From the NCBI RefSeq assembly GCF_009905375.1, contig NC_133650.1:146648567-146712566 (forward strand): a DNA stretch of 64,000 nucleotides, written 5' to 3'. Each line of letters opens with the position of its first letter. Within the stretch, counting starts at the first letter, position 1. Under the pieces are notes generated by a model that did not search any database, was not told where the DNA came from, and saw nothing but the letters and a program-made list of their open reading frames with translations. This document shows positions 58,301 to 64,000 of the stretch, one piece after another. This DNA comes from Apium graveolens (lineage: Eukaryota; Streptophyta; Magnoliopsida; Apiales; Apiaceae). Position numbers and translations under genes: made by a program.

Positions 58301-58932
58301 CCATTTTCAGTACATATATAATTTATTAATTTGAGGTACATATGTAATGGTTTCTACTTAATTATCACAGATTTGGATGAAGCTGTGGAGGCCGATGAAC
58401 ATAATGTTTGATCATTTCTATTTCATACAGTGATTTTTGTTTGGTATTGTCAATTCTTAAAATTATAAATACGCTTTTAATTAATAAAATTTTAAAATTT
58501 CCCTGTTGTATGCACTGACATATCTTTACACTATTTTTTGAGATGAGCAGAGGACAGTGACACCAAAAGTGGATCATTTTAGTTTTTAGCATTCCAAATT
58601 TGATCTTGTGCAAGTGATTAAGAACTTGTTTTATTTTTAATCTTCTGTACTTCGTTCCAGATTAAATATTTTATGAACAAATATTATGTAATATTATCAC
58701 TTCCTTTTTTAGTATTTTTCTTTTACTAGCTGCTTGAAAAAATATTAATATAGTTTATTTTAGTGGTTTAAAACTGAAACCGCCCAAACCAAACCGTTAT
58801 AGTTTGGGTGGTTTGATTTCATCTTAAACGGTTATGGTTAAGGTAATGGTTACGTAAAATGTATAACCGATAAATTTGGTTTGGATGGTTATGATCTCCA
58901 AACCCGACCATTTCACCCAATACTCACCCCTA
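55373..58932 (+). mobile_element. hAT DNA transposon, nearly intact (3560 bp)
   Basis: Ends are inverted TAGGGGTGAG repeats (55373-55382; CTCACCCCTA at 58923-58932). A perfect 8-bp target duplication CATGTCAC flanks it (55365-55372 and 58933-58940), as hAT elements make. Subterminal zones at both ends are dense in AACCG/AACCGCCC words (55397-55590 and 58770-58915), typical of transposase-binding regions in hAT elements. The interior holds one transposase gene with a single frameshift. It is the only DNA transposon here with a near-complete gene. Confidence 0.95.
56154..58411 (+). pseudogene. hAT transposase (BED zinc finger, hAT dimerisation domain), one frameshift
   Basis: Cut-and-paste transposase. 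ATG 56154 follows a splice acceptor (AATGCAG near 56141), suggesting a 5' leader intron. The N-terminus has a nuclear-signal-like TKKRGPRSD, then a BED finger (CNFCKKVYV ... WHHTNLC, residues about 75-103). Catalytic region: MTTDCWTSNQ (first Asp) and LTLDNATSNND (second Asp). The C-terminus carries the dimerisation domain (ELEMYFLDRF, then WWKVNAQKYPTLSKMARDLL and SSESAFSTGSRVID). In an A7 run at 57573-57579 one base is missing relative to the expected frame. A spliced last exon is likely: donor G/GTAAATAA at 58259/58260, acceptor ATCACAG at 58370, then DLDEAVEADEHNV and TGA 58409. Without the intron the frame stops at 58267. Confidence 0.92.
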
Positions 58933-58940
58933 CATGTCAC

Positions 58941-59145
58941 TGTTGTGTTTTGCAAGTAAATAAAAGAGAGAGTCTATAAAAGTAGGAAATGACAGGTCTC
59001 ATGTTTGATTTAAGTAAAACAAAAGGCAGGTGCGTGGACTACACCTCCTACTACTTGCTATTTTTCGAAGTTAAAAGAAAAAAAACGCCCGCATGACAAG
59101 CAACTCCCTTACTGCCTAGTTCACGTGCAGATTAAAAAGATATGG
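58941..59145. other. Non-coding DNA between two hAT-type elements
   Basis: Short promoter-like stretch (GTCTATAAAAG, 58972) resembling 55190-55260 on the other side of the hAT. No gene. Confidence 0.4.
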
Positions 59146-59153
59146 AGTGCAAG

Positions 59154-59916
59154 AGCTGGCCAACCGTGCAGGTTTGAACCACCCGCTCGGGACCGGTTCG
59201 TACGGAAACCAGAAATTATTCGGTCCAAACCGGGCCGGTTCAAATCCGCACATCTCATTGATACTGAAGTGCCGAATACGAATTCGGAATTGAAAACCCG
59301 TGACCAAACCGGCCCGCACGAGCCCACACGACCCGCGAGAACCGCACAGCCCGCTCGGAGTCTTTGAATGAAGTTCAGTAACTTTGGTCTTTGTTTGGTA
59401 AAAGTAATTAAACAATTATTTATTTATTATGTATTATATATACACATGTTGTGGGAATGACCACCACAATAATATCACTGCTATTCCATATAATAAAATA
59501 AATAAATTTAATCAAATGATTATGGAATATATTACTTAAATTAATTATTACTACCACATTAATCGAAATTGAAATAAATAAATACTAAAATGAACAATCA
59601 AAAATAATGCTAGTTGGACTATTATGGTAGTGCTATGATAATTACTAATTAGCTAATTATTTTAGTTGATGTACTGTGTGTCTTTGTGTGTCTGGTTCAC
59701 TTCATATGTACTAGCCCGTCAAGCCCGCTCGTACAAGCCCGCTTAGCTCACAAGCTCGTGAATTACTGTGCCGGTTACGAGTTACTATCCTCCGGTTCGA
59801 GCCCGGCCCGAGCCCGGCTCGTTACTCCTACGTGCCGATTCAGTGTTTATGGTTCAAGTGCCCACCCGTGGTCGACCCGGCCCGAACCGCCCGGACCGCC
59901 CAAGTGGCCACCTCTA
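59154..59916. mobile_element. Short non-autonomous hAT-like element
   Basis: Direct repeats AGTGCAAG (59146-59153 and 59917-59924) bracket about 760 bp. The ends resemble each other inverted (AGCTGGCCAAC against AAGTGGCCACCT). Both subterminal zones are rich in CCCG/CGGCCCG words, with an AT-rich middle. There is no transposase. The 8-bp duplication length fits hAT; the exact end bases are ambiguous by a few positions. Confidence 0.65.
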
Positions 59917-59924
59917 AGTGCAAG

Positions 59925-61005
59925 GATGGAGTGGAGTAACATGCATGTGTCGTAGCCTTCGCGACCCACCTGAGTAGCATTACTTTGAATAATAAAAAGA
60001 AACAAAGCCAAGACCCCTTGCATATATTTAACGCAAGTAAGCTACAAGGGATAATAATTGGTCGTAACTCACAGTGATTCTCTCCAAGGCAAGTGTTGTC
60101 GCAACTAAGTGAATAACAAGGGAGAATGTGAGTCGCAAGTTAGAGTTATACAGGGTAGCATACAGTCGTAAGTTAGGAAAATAACCTAAATTTTCTAAGG
60201 CATGCATCAAGTGGAGTCGCAGGTTATGACTTAAACAAAAAAAGGTAAAGTTACAAGTGTAGTACTACTCCTGCAAGTCGCAACTCAGCCTAACCCTGTA
60301 GTCGCAAGACACAAAATTATCCCAAGGCAACAGCTACACTGGACCAGTCGCAAGTTAGAAAATCATGTAATTTTTCTAAGGCATGTACAAGAAAGTTACA
60401 GGTCAGAAGTAAAATTAAAGTGTAGCTAGTGGTCACAAGTTACAATTATATTTGCAAGCTGTACATTTAAATTGCTTGGTCCTGGTACAGCCATGTAGTC
60501 TTCTTCTCTCTCCAACCTACCAAGCTATATAATCAAATCAGAAGCAGATTGAAAAATACACTTCTTAGCACATTCAAAGTGAAGCTCTACATAAATATTT
60601 TCTTGGGGAATTGTTCGATTTCATTTAGTGAAATTAAGGAGAGGAATGCTGTCCAATTTGATTCACTCCTCATTAAAGTCTGACATTTTGTTACACTCAT
60701 TATTTGTAGCCTTTTTGTGTGTATTGATTATCATTTGATAAAGGAGCTATAGATTTTTAGAGTGATAAAAAGAACCCTAGAGTGATAGCCATTTTTTTGT
60801 TCTTTTTATACTTGTTGTTTCGAATCCTTTATATTCAGAGTTGTAAGCAACCCTTTACGGTTTAATTTCTTAATAACAAGAATTATTCTGTGAATGTCCT
60901 TCTATTTGTTTGTTTCTTTTAAGTTTTGATTTTTCGCTACATTAATTTGATAAAAACGAAGAACATATATTCACCCCCCTTTGTATGTACCTTTTGGACC
61001 TAACA
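59925..61005 (+). repeat. 5' LTR of copia element U (left edge unresolved)
   Basis: Ends CTTTTGGACCTAACA directly before a PBS, with TTCACCCCCC near the end as in the other copia LTRs. It contains eight or more GTCGCAA/GTCGTAA words between 60059 and 60350, two as part of a duplicated module of about 65 bp (60163-60230 and 60345-60410). A TATA-like GCTATATAATC is at about 60522. The left boundary may coincide with the hAT-like element edge. Confidence 0.7.
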
Positions 61006-61007
61006 AT

Positions 61008-61019
61008 TGGTATCAGAGC
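61008..61019 (+). other. Primer-binding site of U
   Basis: TGGTATCAGAGC, two bases after the LTR end. Confidence 0.92.
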
Positions 61020-61251
61020 TTGTTGATCGATATACATATCCAATCCGTTAGATTAGCAAATTTTATTGTTAATTTTGGTTGTACGGAGTCTGGGAGTGCT
61101 TTCGGTGTATAGATCTGACTTGGGTTGATTTGTGGTCGTAGTATTCTTGATTGTTGTGGATTTGTTGATAGATTGGTATTTTTAGATTTTGACTGTTTAG
61201 GTTATCGTATTTTGGGACGTTGTATTACAGAATTTTCGCAGATCTGAAAGT

Positions 61252-61480
61252 ATGAGAACTCAGACAGTTAATGGCATCAAGGTTACTCCCTTCAGTAATG
61301 TCAGTGAAAACAACTATAAATTGTGGAAGAAAAAGATAACTCTGTTTATTTCAGTAGTAACCGTGATTATAAGGGAATTTTGGAGAGTGGTTTGTTTATA
61401 CCAAGAAAAGACATTTCTGTACCTACAAATTCAGACAGTAGAGTTCCTCAAGTGTCTATCCCAAATGATCTTGAGATAAT
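61252..61480 (+). pseudogene. U gag fragment, truncated
   Basis: ATG 61252 opens MRTQTVNGIKVTPFSNVSEN, then NYKLWKKKITLF, a copia Gag N-terminus like those of Y and Z. A one-base shift after KKKITLFI moves the reading to NRDYKGILESGLFIPRKDIS in another frame. Similarity ends near 61480, where unrelated AT-rich DNA begins. The rest of U is absent or displaced beyond the window. Confidence 0.75.
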
Positions 61481-61665
61481 ATGGAGATTTCTCTTTATTT
61501 ATTACAATAAAATTTTTTTGAACATAATTATAATTTATTTTTCCTATTTATAAAAATTATGAGAAGCTTCCTTAAGAAGTTGCCTTAACTTGTAAATTAG
61601 AAAGTACTTGGTCCTTGATAATAAATATCTATGAGGTCCTAATATTTTAATTAAAGAAAACTTAT

Positions 61666-61709
<44 letters not shown>

Positions 61710-63420
61710 TTATGAAGGAATATTCATTTGGGGGAAATTATAATCTACACTAACACCTACTAAATTCTTGTGAGCATGAGGAGAGATGTATGAGAATTAT
61801 ATGTGGGTTTGAAGATTAGATTGATCTTACCAAGGAAGAAATCAAGATTATAAACTTCAACTCATATTTGGGTGTGATTATCTCAAGGTAAAATCTCTAT
61901 GATTATAATATTTATTTTTTTATATAGTAGTTTTTTTATTAATATTAATATATTTTGTTTTTAGAGGTTCCTTCATTAAATACAAGTATTCATGATCATG
62001 TATATTATGTTAGTATGTTTAGCTTGGTGATTTTGAGATTTAAGTAATCAGTATTAAGCTAATTTTTATTTAATTAGTTTTTAATGAATTAAATGAATAT
62101 ATTTTAAGGATATTAGGAAATGGGTCATGGGTTTTACCCAACTAGAAAAACCAGGGTTCTTAGCCCCAATTTTGGGGGGTTTTGTTTTGATGATTGGTGG
62201 ATTGAATTGATGTTCTACGAAGGTAGATGGAGTAAGGACGAAGTCGAAGCTTTTGGTGGAGAGAGGAGTAGGAGAGGTGCAGAAGAGAGAGAAAAATGCG
62301 GAGAGAGAGACGCGAAGAGAGAGGGGGAGAGAGAGAGACATGCGAAAGAGGAGAGATTTCGAGATTGAGAGAGAGAGAGAGAGAAAAAAGAGAGAGACAA
62401 GGGAGAAGAGAGGGAAGAAAAGGAGGGGTCGTCGGAGAAATTTTCCGGTGAAGGATGGCCGGAATTAATGGAGTTGAAGGTGTGTTGGTGAAAGGAGGTA
62501 GACGAAGGTGGGTGTGTTGGGTGAGAGAAGAAGGGTAATGTAGTAAATGAATAAATAAAATTGATAAATGAAGTTATTTAAAGAATTTGACTTTAAATTA
62601 AAATAAAATAAAGGAGAGCAGATGAATGAATATTGATTATTTTTGGGTTAGGAAAATTTAACTGATATTTAATTTTTGGGACTAAGTTGAGATAAAAAGG
62701 GATTTGGATTTAATCAAATTAGTGGGATTATTAAACCTCACTTGAAATAAATATTCAAGAGTAATATAATAAATTGGTGTTGTAATTTTATTTTCATGGG
62801 AGTATAATAATTATAAAATAAAAGAGAAAGATGGATATGAATTTAAATAAATGATTATTGTATTGCTTGAGAAATTTAGGTATTAAATTAGTATTTTTTT
62901 TGAATGAATGTGAATTTAATGGTAGATATTGGTATAAAAAAAGGGGAATTACGAATAAAATTATTTAGTAAAGGTTTATTTTAGTTTTGGATTAATAAAT
63001 TTAGAAGCTGAATTATTTTGTTACTAGCTGAATATTGTTTTTTATTTAAAGTCACTAAAAGTGAGATTAAAAAGATATGAATTAATTTGAATAGGATATT
63101 TAGTCTTCTTGACAAGAATTCTTTTGGGTTTTTATGTGTTACAAAATATTTATCATTGATTGATTTAATTAAATTAACATCTTTGAATATTCAGATATTT
63201 TAACCTCTTTATATTAAGAATATTTATGTATGGTGGTATATTTACTTAAATTGCAAGAGTTACAATTAAATAGATATGAATGACTATCAGTGACTATCTT
63301 GTGATGATTCTCCATGAAACTTTATTTCAATTTTTTTGAGTTTCTAAATATTTATTATTGATTCTTATTTAGAATCTTAAGTCGAAAAACTGGTAATCTC
63401 ATGATATTGGAATTTTGTTG
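61481..63420. other. AT-rich non-coding DNA with a (TA)n and a (GA)n tract
   Basis: No gene. A (TA)n microsatellite is at 61669-61705 and a purine-rich GAGAGA block at 62250-62420. Small frames across the purine block are low-complexity artefacts. Read on the minus strand the block resembles the CT-rich leader start of a gypsy LTR, but no boundary is visible. Confidence 0.4.
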
Positions 63421-64000
63421 CAAATAGCGTGTACATCGGATCAAAGGCAAGTTTATTCTGCTCTCCCTTACTCTGCCCATTTTTTTGTGGTTTTAAAATT
63501 TATGAATGTGATTTATAAATTAAATATGTTTAAAATAGAGATGTTTCGTTAGTAATCTTTACGAGCCTCAAAGTTTCAAATCGTTTAATTTTTTCCCCAC
63601 GTTGAAAATTTCTCGCCGAAATTGATTTATTTACAACTAAAAATTTTATTCGCTTTAACTTTCTTTTATGGTCGATTATTTATTAAGGAGTTGTTTATTA
63701 TTCAAGCAATCCAACTTTCGCTTGATTCTCGATTATTCTCACTTATCTGAGAAAAATCACCGTTATGATCACTTATCATCTTAAACGAATGTGGTAATCA
63801 TCGGAGGATTCTTTCATATGTACCGGTCAACATGGAAATACCCATAGTTTATTTATTATTTATCCGAGATCCGGATATTTTTTATTATCGGCTCGTGTGC
63901 GGTCTTGGGTTCAAGGTGGAACCCGTTTTTAATGCTAGCAAGTGTGTGTTGGGCGTCCTTACGACGAGCCGTAATCGGGTGAGCTTAAAACATGTAGGAG
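63421..64000 (+). repeat. Probable gypsy LTR segment running off the window
   Basis: No coding. GGATCAAAGGCAAGTTTATT is reminiscent of CTCAAGGCAAGTGATTCAAC in the Tekay-1 LTR (9416), and later text (GGTTCAAGGTGGAACCCG, GACGAGCCGTAATCGGG) has the style of the 3' half of such LTRs. The call is by resemblance only; the partner LTR is not visible. Confidence 0.35.

Noticed and set aside
59116..59955. Coding frames in the short hAT-like element
   Set aside because: Arg/Pro-rich frames on both strands arise from CCCG-rich subterminal repeats; no conserved domain.
1352..61019. Repeated TGGTATCAGAGC strings as tRNA gene ends
   Set aside because: No cloverleaf around any of them; each sits directly inside an LTR and is a primer-binding site.
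62120..62468. Arg/Glu-rich frames over the GAGAGA block
   Set aside because: Low-complexity translation of a (GA)n tract, present in several frames at once.

Overview
This window is a stack of nested transposable elements from a large, repeat-rich plant nuclear genome. The evidence is Ty3/gypsy elements with chromodomain-type integrase tails, several Ty1/copia elements of Sirevirus and Tork type, a BED-finger hAT transposon, and primer-binding sites reading TGGTATCAGAGC (initiator tRNA-Met). Protein similarity suggests a eudicot; I cannot name the species. I see no convincing single-copy host gene, rRNA, tRNA or CRISPR.

Layout, outermost to innermost. (W) A decayed gypsy element starts in its 5' LTR tail at 41203 and reaches its 3' LTR near 47655. 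(Y) A plus-strand Sirevirus-like copia sits in the 5' LTR of W: 5' LTR remnant 22425-22783, gag-pol 22835-28889, 3' LTR 39741-41202. (copia-1) A minus-strand Sirevirus-like copia sits in the 5' LTR of Y; its own LTR is 21861-22424 and its downstream end is cut at 13411. (X) A minus-strand gypsy LTR (10813-13410) interrupts copia-1. (Tekay-1) A plus-strand Tekay/Del-type chromovirus with 4.0-kb LTRs (1-10812) interrupts X. Inside the 3' region of Y lies Z (29789-37237), a gag-only non-autonomous element with nearly identical LTRs and an ATTAT target duplication. V (47943-54778), a Tork-like copia with a GACTT duplication, sits in the 3' LTR of W.

To the right are a nearly intact hAT transposon (55373-58932, 8-bp duplication CATGTCAC), a short non-autonomous hAT-like element (about 59154-59916), the 5' LTR, PBS and gag start of another copia (U, to about 61480), and AT-rich non-coding DNA ending in what resembles another gypsy LTR.

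LTR divergence, compared by eye, agrees with the nesting: Z about 99.8% identical, Tekay-1 about 97%, Y about 95.5%.

The most unusual signals are: a possible spliced leader ORF in the chromovirus whose start resembles the histone H3 tail (KQTARK); extra 3' ORFs in two copia elements, each behind a TATA box; an 88-bp segment present in opposite orientation in the two LTRs of V; and a private, amplified short motif in each of four copia elements. All protein calls come from reading motifs by eye.
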